This document shows positions 54,646 to 63,462 of a stretch of 64,000 nt of DNA, piece by piece (position 1 is the first letter of the stretch; the number at the start of each line of letters is the position of its first letter). This DNA is from an uncultured Alphaproteobacteria bacterium. Its GTDB lineage: Bacteria > Pseudomonadota > Alphaproteobacteria > RF32 > CAG-239. The stretch is taken from NCBI GenBank assembly GCA_944393225.1, contig CALXZK010000001.1, positions 1 through 64,000 of the forward strand, given 5' to 3'. The translations under genes were made by a program, and so were the position numbers. The notes beneath the pieces are model-generated. The model was not told where the DNA came from and did no database searches. It saw nothing but the letters and a program-made list of their open reading frames with translations.

Positions 54646-56409
54646 ATGAACTTATCGCTTGAATATTTGATTAATCAAAAATTGGCTCATGTTTTTAAAA
54701 CTCTCAATTTGGATGAAAAATTTGCTACCGTTAAGGTTTCCGACCGTCCGGATTTGAGCGACTTTCAATGCAACGGCGCTTTGGCTTTGGCAAAATCCGA
54801 GCGCAAGAACCCGCGTGAAATTGCTTCTACTATCGTTGCCGAATTGCAAAAAGATGCTGACTTTGCCAAAATTTCCATTGATGGTCCGGGCTTTATCAAT
54901 CTTTCTTTGGCAGATACGTTCCTTGCTCATAATATTGATGCGATTGCCGCAGATAAAAACTTTGGTTGTGCCAAAGTTGAAAAACCGAATCGCGTGGTGA
55001 TGGATTTTGGCGGTCCTAACGTTGCCAAAGCCTTGCACGTTGGTCACTTGCGTTCTGCCGTTGTCGGAGAATCCATCCGCCGAATCGAAAATTTTGTCGG
55101 TAACGAAACCATTTCTGATGTTCACTTCGGTGACTGGGGTACCCCGATGGGCATGATTTTGTCTGAAATCATCCGTCAAGACGGTAACCTTACCAAAGTT
55201 GAAACCTATGACATCAAACAAATTTCTGCTTTCTACAAACAAGCCAACATCCGTTGCAAAGAAGATGAAACTGCTAAAGAAGAAGCTCGTTTGATTACCA
55301 CCAAAATTCAAGACAAAGATCCCGAATTTTATAAAGCTTGGCAACACTTACGCAAAGTTTCGGTTGATGATGTGAAGAAAAACTATGCCGAACTCGATGC
55401 TCATTTTGATCTTTGGCTCGGCGAAAGTGATGCGCATGAAACTTGCAAAGAAGTTGTCAAAATTGCACAAGAACGTGGCATTTCCGAAGTTGATGACGGC
55501 GCTACAATCATCCGTCTTGATGAAACAAAGAGCCAGCGTCCGCCGGTTATTCTCGTTAAAAGCGACGGTGGTTTCGGCTATCAACTCACCGATATTGCCA
55601 CCATTAAAATGCGCTATGATGACTTGAAAGCTGATGAAATCATCTATGTGGTCGACAAACGCCAATCTTTGCACTTTGAACAAGTTTTTGAAGTTGCTGA
55701 AAAACTCAACCTCGCACCGAATGTCAAATTTTTGCACATTGGCTTCGGTACCGTTAACGGGGCTGACGGCAAACCCTTCAAAACGCGTGACGGTGGTGTG
55801 ATGAACCTTGAAGACCTTATCAAACTTTCTAAAGACAAAGTTCGCGAATCTCTTCCTTTGCCGAATGAGGTTGAAGGCTATGGTGAAAAAGAAATTGAAA
55901 AAATGGTCACCCAAATTGCCATGGCTGCCATCAAATTCCAAGATCTCAAAAACAATATTGCTTCCGGCTATATTTTTGAACTCGAAGACTTTGCAAAATT
56001 TGAAGGAAAAACCGGTCCTTACATTCAATATGCCGTTGCTCGCATTAACTCCATTATCCGCAAAGCCAATGCCGCCGGCATTAAAGAAGGCAATGTGATT
56101 ATTTCTAACCGCGAAGAAAAAGATTTGGCGCTCAAAATTTCTCAGCTCAGCAATACAATTATGCGTGCGCATACTGAGCATGAACCAAGCATTATCTCTG
56201 ATTATGTTTACACTTTGGCACAAACATTCAGTACTTTCTATAATGCTTCTTCCATCATGAATGCCGAATCGCCCGAGCTGGCCGCCTCTCGCCTCAAAAT
56301 GTCTCGTTTGGTCAGAGATATTTTGGTTCAACTTCTTTACCTGCTTGGTATTGAAGCTCCGGAAGTTATGCTCAAACGCGAACGCAGCGCGTTCGATCGC
56401 CAAAATTAG
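54646..56409 (+). CDS. argS: arginyl-tRNA synthetase
   Basis: A 587-aa class I synthetase that charges tRNA-Arg. The N-terminal Arg-N domain covers about residues 1-90, the HIGH motif is PNVAKALHVGHLRSAVVGE near 124, the KMSKS-type segment is KPFKTRDGGVMNL, and the C-terminal DALR-type anticodon domain runs from about 450. Length is typical. A terminator lies 92 nt after the stop. Confidence 0.97.
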   Translation: MNLSLEYLINQKLAHVFKTLNLDEKFATVKVSDRPDLSDFQCNGALALAKSERKNPREIASTIVAELQKDADFAKISIDGPGFINLSLADTFLAHNIDAIAADKNFGCAKVEKPNRVVMDFGGPNVAKALHVGHLRSAVVGESIRRIENFVGNETISDVHFGDWGTPMGMILSEIIRQDGNLTKVETYDIKQISAFYKQANIRCKEDETAKEEARLITTKIQDKDPEFYKAWQHLRKVSVDDVKKNYAELDAHFDLWLGESDAHETCKEVVKIAQERGISEVDDGATIIRLDETKSQRPPVILVKSDGGFGYQLTDIATIKMRYDDLKADEIIYVVDKRQSLHFEQVFEVAEKLNLAPNVKFLHIGFGTVNGADGKPFKTRDGGVMNLEDLIKLSKDKVRESLPLPNEVEGYGEKEIEKMVTQIAMAAIKFQDLKNNIASGYIFELEDFAKFEGKTGPYIQYAVARINSIIRKANAAGIKEGNVIISNREEKDLALKISQLSNTIMRAHTEHEPSIISDYVYTLAQTFSTFYNASSIMNAESPELAASRLKMSRLVRDILVQLLYLLGIEAPEVMLKRERSAFDRQN

Positions 56410-56500
56410 ATTGCCGAAATAAAGGGGCAAGAACAGTCTTCTTTCTTGGCAATAAGTTTGTGCCTTGTTCGGACCATAACGACGGCATAATTGTATTACG

Positions 56501-56533
56501 AAAAGAGCCGAGAAGCTAATTCTTGGCTCTTTT
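56501..56533 (+). terminator. argS terminator
   Basis: Arms aaaagagccgagaa (56501-56514) and ttcttggctctttt (56520-56533) pair with one G-T around a 5-nt loop, followed by T residues. Confidence 0.85.
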
Positions 56534-56624
56534 TTTATGCCTTATTTATTGTACGTAAGAATTTTCTTTTTAAAAACAAGAGCTTTCATTATTTTTTTGA
56601 AGTTTACACTTAATTTTCGGTTGC

Positions 56625-56661
56625 AAAAAAAGCCCCGTTATATAGAAACGGGGCTTTTTTT
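56625..56661 (-). terminator. terminator of the FlaF-domain gene
   Basis: A 15-bp stem (56625-56639 with 56647-56661) with a 7-nt loop and A/T tails lies 16 nt beyond the end of the 56678-57358 gene; it could also act on plus-strand transcripts from argS. Confidence 0.88.
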
Positions 56662-56677
56662 TCTAAATATGCTTTTT

Positions 56678-57358
56678 TTAAGATGCTTTGACGATTTGCA
56701 TCTGTTTGCTCATCAAACCTTCGCTGATTTGCAAATTGGTATCAATCATGCTGTCTAAAGCTTTAACATTGATGTCATTAATATTACGACCGACTTCAAT
56801 GGTCTTTTTAGAAACATAATCTGCCAACTTAATCAAATTGCCTTTAATATCTTCCGGCATTTTGTTTTTATTGGAGCTTGCCAAGGTTTTGATATAAACC
56901 CACAATTGCATATTGTTATCCAGCGCTTTGGCTAACTCACCGGCATTAGACTTTTCTTTGGCACGAGATAAATCCATGGCACATTTCAACAATGAAAAGG
57001 CTTCTTCTGCTGCCAAATTGTTTTTTACCGACTCTTGAATACCCAATGATATTTGATTATTAATATTGGCCAAGCTTTTGAAATCTTCTTTGGTCATATT
57101 AATTCCCTTGCTCATAGTGATATATTTTACAAAATCGGCTAACTTAAATAAATTTTTCTTTACATCTTCGGGAAGCAAATTCTTTGCGCTTTTGAGCGAT
57201 GTTTCTATCTCAACCCAGAGTTTCAAATTGTGGTCAATGGCTAAAAGTTTTTCTTGTTGGTTGTTGCTGTCTGCAGCTTTCAACAAAGCATTGGCAAAGC
57301 TATTCAACACAACAGCTTCTTTTTCAGCGGCGCCAATTTGATTTGTGGTTGTATTCAT
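56678..57358 (-). CDS. FlaF-type flagellar regulator, tandem repeat
   Basis: A 226-aa protein made of two FlaF-like units (about residues 15-107 and 117-215), each with an LAxxxNLKLWVxI stretch, LPED(V/I)xxNLxKLADFV and a closing IxxNxQISxG(I/L). FlaF in alphaproteobacteria acts with FlbT to control flagellin production; single-domain FlaF is about 115 aa, so this is a duplicated form. ATG 57358 is chosen because GAAGGAAG lies just upstream. It follows flgH on the same strand, at the end of the flagellar run. Confidence 0.8.
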   Translation of the reverse strand: MNTTTNQIGAAEKEAVVLNSFANALLKAADSNNQQEKLLAIDHNLKLWVEIETSLKSAKNLLPEDVKKNLFKLADFVKYITMSKGINMTKEDFKSLANINNQISLGIQESVKNNLAAEEAFSLLKCAMDLSRAKEKSNAGELAKALDNNMQLWVYIKTLASSNKNKMPEDIKGNLIKLADYVSKKTIEVGRNINDINVKALDSMIDTNLQISEGLMSKQMQIVKAS

Positions 57359-57401
57359 TTTCACTTCCTTCTTTTTATTTGTCATAATTGTTTTTCCTTG
57401 C

Positions 57402-57430
57402 GGTCTGCCGTTTTTGACAAACGACAGACC
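57402..57430 (-). promoter_or_regulatory. leader hairpin upstream of the FlaF-domain gene
   Basis: An 11-bp stem (57402-57412 with 57420-57430; one wobble) with a 7-nt loop lies about 44 nt upstream of the start codon on the minus strand. It lacks a T-run, so it may be a translational or processing element rather than a terminator. Confidence 0.45.
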
Positions 57431-57604
57431 TTGGGAAGAATCAGAACATTTCTCATTCATTTATAGGGAATAACTAAATAAACTTAAAATGTTCTAAATT
57501 TTTTGAGAAAAAATGGGGAGATTTTTTCTCGCTTTTGGGAACATAATAATTTCTTTGCCTCAAAATCTGCTTAGGGAATGACAACAGATTTTGAACAAAA
57601 CTTG

Positions 57605-58369
57605 TTAGAACGGGGCTATGATGTCTAAGAACTGACGACCATATCTCGGTTGTTGTACATCGGACACAACACCCTTGCCACCGTATGAAACTCTCAACTC
57701 GGCAATTTTATCCGATTGAATGGTATTATTTGAGCTGATGTCGGCACGACGAATGATACCTTTTACCGTTAATCTTCTCAGCTCATAGCTCACGCGAATC
57801 TCTTGTGTGCCTTCAATAACCAAATTTCCGTTCGGCAAAACTTGTGTTACAACGGCAGCCATGGTGACATCGATTTTTTCTTGTCTGTCAACTTTGCCGT
57901 CGGCGGAAATTTCGCGGTTTGAAGAAATATCGACCAAGGCATCCATTTTATTATCGCTTGGCAATGCCGTACTGATATTTTTTTCAAAACCGGCTAAGGC
58001 ACCAATACCCATGGTATCTGAGTTATCATCGCGATTTTGCTCCATTTCGTTTTCCATAATGGCGGCATCTTTGGCTACAATATTAACCGTGATAATATCG
58101 CCTACTTTAGAGGCTCTTTGATCTTTGAAAAATCCGGTAGAACCTTGGCGCCATAAGGAATTGGCATATTGTTTTTGTTCAGGAGCTTCCGGCATGGGCA
58201 TGGATACAGGTTTGTAGCCTTCTGCCTCAACCGGATTTTCAATATTGGTCATTTTAGGCTCGGCTCCGACAGAGGTTAATCTATCCCACATGCCGACACA
58301 TCCGGAAAGCGAGGTGGCCATAAGCAATGCCATGGTGCTTTTGATAACTGGGTGAAAACTCTTCTTCAT
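57605..58369 (-). CDS. flgH: flagellar L-ring protein FlgH
   Basis: A 254-aa lipoprotein forming the outer-membrane ring around the flagellar rod. Lipobox SLSGC (C24) follows a signal peptide; the core contains SLWRQGSTGFFKDQRASKVGD, ITVNIVAKDAA, and NLVIEGTQEIRVSYELRRLTVKGIIRRADIS-type blocks, ending GRQFLDIIAPF. It starts 13 nt after flgA within the flgF-flgG-flgA-flgH operon. The presence of an L ring confirms a Gram-negative envelope. Confidence 0.95.
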   Translation of the reverse strand: MKKSFHPVIKSTMALLMATSLSGCVGMWDRLTSVGAEPKMTNIENPVEAEGYKPVSMPMPEAPEQKQYANSLWRQGSTGFFKDQRASKVGDIITVNIVAKDAAIMENEMEQNRDDNSDTMGIGALAGFEKNISTALPSDNKMDALVDISSNREISADGKVDRQEKIDVTMAAVVTQVLPNGNLVIEGTQEIRVSYELRRLTVKGIIRRADISSNNTIQSDKIAELRVSYGGKGVVSDVQQPRYGRQFLDIIAPF

Positions 58370-58382
58370 CTTTTGCTCTCCT

Positions 58383-59090
58383 TTATTGTATCTCTACTTC
58401 GATGGTGTCGGCAGAGATAACCGTGCCATATATTTTTTTACGGCTTTGGGTATTTTCTACTTCAATTTTTTGACCTTTGGTGCCGTCTTCTTGGGCAACG
58501 CCTTTGGCGATGATTTGCATTTGTTTGGTTTTGTAAAGCAAATCGACCTTATCGTTTTTATGAATGAGAAGCGGTGCGCCGACTTCTTTGCTGCTGATTA
58601 ATTTTCCGGCTTTGAGCGCACGTTTGACTTCTTTGCCCAAAAGTTTGGCTTCTTCGGTCACATACATAGGTTTGATGCGGGTGCTGCGAACTTTGACTTT
58701 TTTCAAATCGGCTTCTTGCAAAATTTCGCCTTTATCTAAATTGCGCGCCGGCACAAAAACCTCTTCCATGATGTAATATTTGCCGATGAGTGAAGTTTTT
58801 GCCGCAGATTTGCCATCGGCAAAAATTTCCGCATCGCAAGAAAACTTATTTTGCGTTTCATCATATTTTAAGTTGCTGATCATGATTTTGGCTGACTTGG
58901 CTTCGGGAATAAAAAAGCTGTTTTGTCCGCCAAAAATATCTAATTCCATATCAGCCTCCATTCCTTGTTCGGCAAATTCTTTAATGATGGCGGCACCGAG
59001 TTCATCTGAAGAAACAGAAACATCGGCACGAGCCACATTCATGCTCCAAACAAAAAATGATAAAACTATGAAAGGCAAAATTTTGAACAT
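58383..59090 (-). CDS. flgA: flagellar basal-body P-ring chaperone FlgA
   Basis: A 235-aa periplasmic protein that helps assemble the P ring. A signal peptide (1-22, ending ARA) precedes an N-terminal region and a C-terminal SAF domain (about residues 100-235; FVPARNLDKGEILQEADLKKV, VKRALKAGKLISSKEV, and VQVEVENTQSRKKIYGTVI-like end). It lies between flgG and flgH. flgI does not follow here. Confidence 0.92.
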   Translation of the reverse strand: MFKILPFIVLSFFVWSMNVARADVSVSSDELGAAIIKEFAEQGMEADMELDIFGGQNSFFIPEAKSAKIMISNLKYDETQNKFSCDAEIFADGKSAAKTSLIGKYYIMEEVFVPARNLDKGEILQEADLKKVKVRSTRIKPMYVTEEAKLLGKEVKRALKAGKLISSKEVGAPLLIHKNDKVDLLYKTKQMQIIAKGVAQEDGTKGQKIEVENTQSRKKIYGTVISADTIEVEIQ

Positions 59091-59101
59091 TTATTCAATC
59101 C

Positions 59102-59890
59102 TTACTTCATTTGGTTAATGGTACTTAACATTTGGTCTGAAGTTTGAATAATCTTAGAGTTCATTTCATAAGCACGTTGGGCAGAAACCAGCTCGGTGAT
59201 TTCGGATACGGCATTGACGTTTGAGGTTTGCAAATATCCTTGCAAAATGGAGCCAAAACCTTCGGCATCGGGGTTATCCAAAACCGGAGCGCCAGAAGCT
59301 TCAGTTTCGGTAAAGAGGTTGTTTCCGATAGCTTCCAAACCGGCTTCATTTACAAAAGTGGCTAATTCTAACTGACCGACGTTAACTTCATCGGTTTCGC
59401 CGTCTTGTTTAACCCAAACTTCACCTGAAGAGTTGACATATACTTCAACGGCATCTTCGGGAATGGTGATTTCCGGTTGAACAACATAACCATCGTGGGT
59501 AACAATTACACCATCACCGTTTTGTTGGAAAGCACCGTCACGAGTATAAGCCGTGCCTTTGCCCTCAGGAAGCTCAATTTGAAAATAGCCGCGACCTTGA
59601 ATAGCCAAGTCTAACGGAGCATCGGTTTTGGTTACACCATAACCATCGGTAATGCGATAAATGGCAGCGGTTCTAACACCCGTACCGAGTTGAACGCCAG
59701 CCGGAACAATGGTTTGACCTGCCGTAGATTGTGCACCGGGGCGAATGTAGTTTTGATAAATCAAGTCATTAAATTCGGCACGACGTTTGGTATAAGCCGT
59801 GGTGTTCATGTTAGCGATGTTGTTGGAAATGACATCAACGTTGGTTTGTTGAGCGAGCATTCCGGTGGCACCAATATTTAAAGATCTCAT
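59102..59890 (-). CDS. flgG: flagellar distal rod protein FlgG
   Basis: A 262-aa axial protein of the distal flagellar rod. The N-terminal motif [31 protein letters not shown]-type, the central [12 protein letters not shown], and the C-terminal [24 protein letters not shown] are standard. Length is the family norm. It starts 24 nt after flgF within the sigma-54 dependent operon. Confidence 0.97.
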   Translation of the reverse strand: [262 protein letters not shown]

Positions 59891-59914
59891 ATTTTTATTC
59901 CCTAATTTTTAATA

Positions 59915-60667
59915 TTAAATCATTTGTGCGAAAGCACTAATTGTGTTGGACAGACGATCATGTTCTTCGTCTATCATTTGTTGAACGTATTCATAAGAGC
60001 GTTGCAAACTTACCAATTTGGTCATTTCTTCAACCGAATTGACATTAGATTTTTCCAATTTTCCTTGCAAAACTTTGATGTTGTCTTCACCAATGACCAT
60101 AGCGTTGCCTTCTGTGTTTTCAAACATGGTGTTGGCAACTTTTTGCAATTTTTGATTATCGGCAAAGCTGACGATTTTCATTTTTCCGATTAAACCGTTT
60201 TCGGTATAAACTTCGCCATTTTCCATGATGGAGATTTCTTTTTCTCCGGGAGCGAAGAAAAACGGCTCGCCGGCTTCAGACAAAACCGGATCACCTTCGG
60301 TTGTGACTAACATACCATCTGCATCAAGTGTGAAATTGCCTTTGCGGGTATATCTTTCCCCACCGGCAGTTTGAATGGCAAAGAAAGCATCGCCTTTGAT
60401 GGCAACATCTAAAGTATTTCCGGTTTCAGCCAACATTCCCTCGCTGAAATTGCCGTATGTACCGTAATCTTGCGTAAAATATAAAGGTTTGGCAGCCAAG
60501 CCTTTTACTTTGATGCTTTCATCGGCTTGGTGCAAATATGATGCAAAAACTGCCTCATCTTGCTTGTAGCCGGATGTATTCATATTGGCCATGTTGTTGG
60601 AAACGACATCCATTTGTTTCCATAAAGCCATTTGACGTGACAAAGCCACATATTTTGTATTATCCAT
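59915..60667 (-). CDS. flgF: flagellar proximal rod protein FlgF
   Basis: A 250-aa axial protein of the proximal rod. The N-terminal ALSRQMALWKQMDVVSNNMANMNTSGYKQDE and C-terminal VNSVEEMTKLVSLQRSYEYVQQMI motifs flank a variable middle, as in flagellar rod proteins. It is the first gene of the flgF-flgG-flgA-flgH operon, directly downstream of a consensus sigma-54 promoter. Confidence 0.96.
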   Translation of the reverse strand: MDNTKYVALSRQMALWKQMDVVSNNMANMNTSGYKQDEAVFASYLHQADESIKVKGLAAKPLYFTQDYGTYGNFSEGMLAETGNTLDVAIKGDAFFAIQTAGGERYTRKGNFTLDADGMLVTTEGDPVLSEAGEPFFFAPGEKEISIMENGEVYTENGLIGKMKIVSFADNQKLQKVANTMFENTEGNAMVIGEDNIKVLQGKLEKSNVNSVEEMTKLVSLQRSYEYVQQMIDEEHDRLSNTISAFAQMI

Positions 60668-60717
60668 TATATTCTCCCCAATAGTTTTGGATAATTAAAA
60701 TCATTTGCCACAATATA

Positions 60718-60734
60718 TGCAAAAGGCGTGCCAA
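60718..60734 (-). promoter_or_regulatory. sigma-54 promoter of the flgF operon
   Basis: On the minus strand TTGGCACG-CCTT-TTGCAT matches the RpoN consensus TGGCAC-N5-TTGC, with the GG and GC dinucleotides 12 nt apart. Transcription should start near 60706, about 40 nt before flgF. Confidence 0.85.
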
Positions 60735-60760
60735 ATTTTTTATTCAGATAAAAATAAAAA

Positions 60761-60789
60761 AAAACTCTGCTTTTTTTCAGCAGAGTTTT
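60761..60789 (-). terminator. terminator of the zinc-ribbon protein gene
   Basis: An 11-bp stem (60761-60771 with 60779-60789) with a 7-nt loop lies just beyond the 60796 stop and separates it from the flgF promoter. Confidence 0.85.
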
Positions 60790-60795
60790 CTTAAT

Positions 60796-61677
60796 TTATT
60801 TTTTCTTGTTTTTATCCGGCGTCGGACTGATAAATGTCAGATAAATATATTTGCTCAAAGGCGACGGTCGCGAAATAACATGACTGAACGGAACTTTTGC
60901 CTTGGCCGTTACGAGCGGAATAACCGAATCGAAAATTTCAGATTGAATGACCTTTCCTTCTTTATCCAACAATTCCACTTTGATTTTCGGAATGTCTATG
61001 GTTACATCCATTTTGTTGGCAATAAAGCCTTTGACCTCAATTTTGGGAACATAGTCATCTTCAAATTCGCGGCGAACCACATTTTGAAATTCCAATCCCT
61101 CTCCTGGCACAACAGCCTCAATACCCAAGGATTGATATATCTGTGCCATTTGCGGCAAAGTGCGCACAACTTCATAACGCGCATAATATAAAAACAGTGC
61201 CAGAAAAATGAGAATGGCATACAAATAATATAATAAGTTTTTGGGATTAACTATGCCCAAAGCTTTTCTGATACGATACCAAACTTTATGGTGAGCTGCT
61301 TCATTTTTATCTGCTTCAAACAAGTTTTCGGTTTCAACCGACAATCTTTGGAAAATATCTTTGACATATTGATTATCCGATGCCAAATCATCTAAAGTTT
61401 TCTTGGCACCGACAACTTCTTCTTCCCAATTTTCTTCAGGATTTTTAGCCGGAGAATCCTCAACAACATCATCTTGCAGATGTCCCTGCTCATCAAGGTG
61501 TTTCTTTTCTTCCTCGGTAAACTCTGCCGTACGAAGCTTGGAGCCGTCGATTAAATCTTCCGGCATACATTTAAACACTTTTTTACATACGGCACAACGC
61601 AGACGGCGTCCCTGTTCCGGGACAACATCCGCTTCAATTTCATAACCGGTTTTACATTTTGGACAATAAATAAGCAT
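60796..61677 (-). CDS. zinc-ribbon membrane protein (MJ0042/DUF3426 type)
   Basis: A 293-aa protein with an N-terminal zinc ribbon (C5, C8, C28, C31; MLIYCPKCKTGYEI and LRCAVCKKVF), a long acidic linker, one membrane helix (NLLYYLYAILIFLALFLYYA) and a periplasmic beta-rich domain of DUF3426 type. Such genes commonly sit next to ftsE in alphaproteobacteria; the function is unknown. ATG 61677 is fixed by AGAGGTG just upstream. It is divergent from ftsE. Confidence 0.88.
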   Translation of the reverse strand: MLIYCPKCKTGYEIEADVVPEQGRRLRCAVCKKVFKCMPEDLIDGSKLRTAEFTEEEKKHLDEQGHLQDDVVEDSPAKNPEENWEEEVVGAKKTLDDLASDNQYVKDIFQRLSVETENLFEADKNEAAHHKVWYRIRKALGIVNPKNLLYYLYAILIFLALFLYYARYEVVRTLPQMAQIYQSLGIEAVVPGEGLEFQNVVRREFEDDYVPKIEVKGFIANKMDVTIDIPKIKVELLDKEGKVIQSEIFDSVIPLVTAKAKVPFSHVISRPSPLSKYIYLTFISPTPDKNKKK

Positions 61678-61820
61678 TTTCACCTCTTTTGGCACTATAG
61701 GCATATTTTTTGTTTTAGGAAAGAGAAAAAACACTTTATTAAGTAAAATATTTTGCTAGACCTATTCTTTATCATATCTTATGATGTGCCAAAACATGTT
61801 TTCTATTCAGGAGCTATAAA

Positions 61821-62546
61821 TTGGTTAACGATACTAATAAATCCGCAGCCATTATCGAAATGCAAAATGTGGGAATCCGCTATGGTCAAGGACCTGAAAT
61901 TTTGAGCGATATTAAATTATCCCTCCGCAAAGGTTCTTTCCATTTCTTAACCGGAAAAAGCGGTGCCGGCAAAACCTCTTTGCTCAGCATGATGTATCTT
62001 TCACAAAAACCCAGCCGCGGAACCGTCAGCGTTTTCGGACATAATGTTAACTTTGCCAACCGCGATGCCTTGGCAATGCTTCGTCGCAAAATCGGCGTGG
62101 TTTTTCAGGATTTCCGCTTAATTGATCATCTTTCCGCATTTGACAATGTGGCTTTGCCTTTGCGTGTCTGCGGCATGGATGAAAGAGAAGTCAGAAAACG
62201 TGTGATGGAACTTCTGCAATGGGTTGAACTTGATCGCTCCATTCAAGCAACTCCGGCAACTCTGTCCGGTGGTGAAAAACAACGCGTGGCTATTGCCAGA
62301 GCCGTTATCAATCGTCCGGAATTGTTGCTTGCCGACGAACCGACCGGAAATGTGGATAATGATATTGCTCCAAAATTAATGAAGCTTTTTGTGGAGCTTA
62401 ACAAACTCGGGACAACCGTTGTTATTGCAACCCACAGCGAAAAATTGATTTCCGATTTTGCTTATCCTCGTTTGCATTTGCAAAATCACGGTTTGAAGAT
62501 TTTTGCACCGAGTGCAACTACCGGAATGGGGGTACGCCATGTCTAA
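61821..62546 (+). CDS. ftsE: cell-division ATP-binding protein FtsE
   Basis: A 241-aa ABC ATPase that drives the FtsEX complex to activate peptidoglycan hydrolases at the septum. Walker A is GKSGAGKTSL near residue 42, the signature is LSGGEKQRVAIARA and Walker B is LLLADEPT. The start is TTG with CAGGAG 7 nt upstream. It overlaps ftsX by 8 nt, so the two are coupled. Confidence 0.97.
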   Translation: MVNDTNKSAAIIEMQNVGIRYGQGPEILSDIKLSLRKGSFHFLTGKSGAGKTSLLSMMYLSQKPSRGTVSVFGHNVNFANRDALAMLRRKIGVVFQDFRLIDHLSAFDNVALPLRVCGMDEREVRKRVMELLQWVELDRSIQATPATLSGGEKQRVAIARAVINRPELLLADEPTGNVDNDIAPKLMKLFVELNKLGTTVVIATHSEKLISDFAYPRLHLQNHGLKIFAPSATTGMGVRHV

Positions 62547-63456
62547 ACAACCTGTTTTTATTGCCAGACACGAAGAACTGCCTTTAAAAAACAGCAGCAC
62601 CAGTTTGTTTTTGCAAATTATGGTCGCTATTGCCGTTTTCTTGTTTGCCGTAACACTTTCCGGCGTGTTATCCATCAATGCCATGTTGCAAAACTGGAAT
62701 GACAGCATTTTGGGATCTTTGACCGTGCAAATCATGCCCTCCACCAATATCAATCCCGAAAAAGCCGTGGCTGAAACTCTTGCTCACCAAAATAAAGCTT
62801 TGGACGTGCTCAGAAATATGGATAGCATTGATAAAGCCGAGCCTTTGACCGATAAACAACTCGAAAAACTTATTCAACCATGGCTCGGCGACGGCATCGA
62901 TATTAAAGATTTGCCTATTCCGAGAATCATTGATGTTAAAATCAAAAAAGGTGCCGATATAGATTTTATGGATTTGGCTTATAAATTAGCTCAGGCAACA
63001 CCCATGGCCTCAGTCGATAATCACAAACTGTGGCTTAACAAGCTCATTCAATTTGCCGATGGTATCAAAATTTTGGCATTAAGTATTTTGGCTTTGGTGA
63101 TTATGATTACCTCAGGTGCCATTTTTTATACGACGCAAACCAGCTTGGGACTGCACAAATATACCATTGAAATTTTGCACCTGATGGGCGCAAAAGATAC
63201 ATATGTTGCCCAACAATATGCCAAACGCTCTGCCATTTTGGCTTTTCAAGGCGGGTTGGTCGGCTTGTTTATTGCCATTCCGACCATTTTCGGAATTGCA
63301 TCTTTGGCACACCAAATTGAAGGTGGTATCATCGGAGAAGCCAAACTCTCTGCTTTTGATTGGTTAACCATTATCGGTCTGCCCTGCTTTGCAGCCGTTA
63401 TTGCCATGCTGACGGCTTACTATACCGTTAAACAAACTTTGCAAAGATTGATGTAG
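62539..63456 (+). CDS. ftsX: cell-division protein FtsX
   Basis: A 305-aa permease-like partner of FtsE. It has one membrane helix near residue 25 (IMVAIAVFLFAVTLSGVL), a periplasmic domain (about 50-170) and three C-terminal helices (from residue 180). ATG 62539 overlaps the ftsE end and is preferred to the upstream in-frame start at 62503. Confidence 0.94.
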   Translation: MSKQPVFIARHEELPLKNSSTSLFLQIMVAIAVFLFAVTLSGVLSINAMLQNWNDSILGSLTVQIMPSTNINPEKAVAETLAHQNKALDVLRNMDSIDKAEPLTDKQLEKLIQPWLGDGIDIKDLPIPRIIDVKIKKGADIDFMDLAYKLAQATPMASVDNHKLWLNKLIQFADGIKILALSILALVIMITSGAIFYTTQTSLGLHKYTIEILHLMGAKDTYVAQQYAKRSAILAFQGGLVGLFIAIPTIFGIASLAHQIEGGIIGEAKLSAFDWLTIIGLPCFAAVIAMLTAYYTVKQTLQRLM

Positions 63457-63462
63457 GTTGTG

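Noticed and set aside
55348..56430. 360-codon open frame opposite argS
   Set aside because: It is the antisense of a well-conserved synthetase and shows the composition expected from reading the opposite strand of a biased gene.
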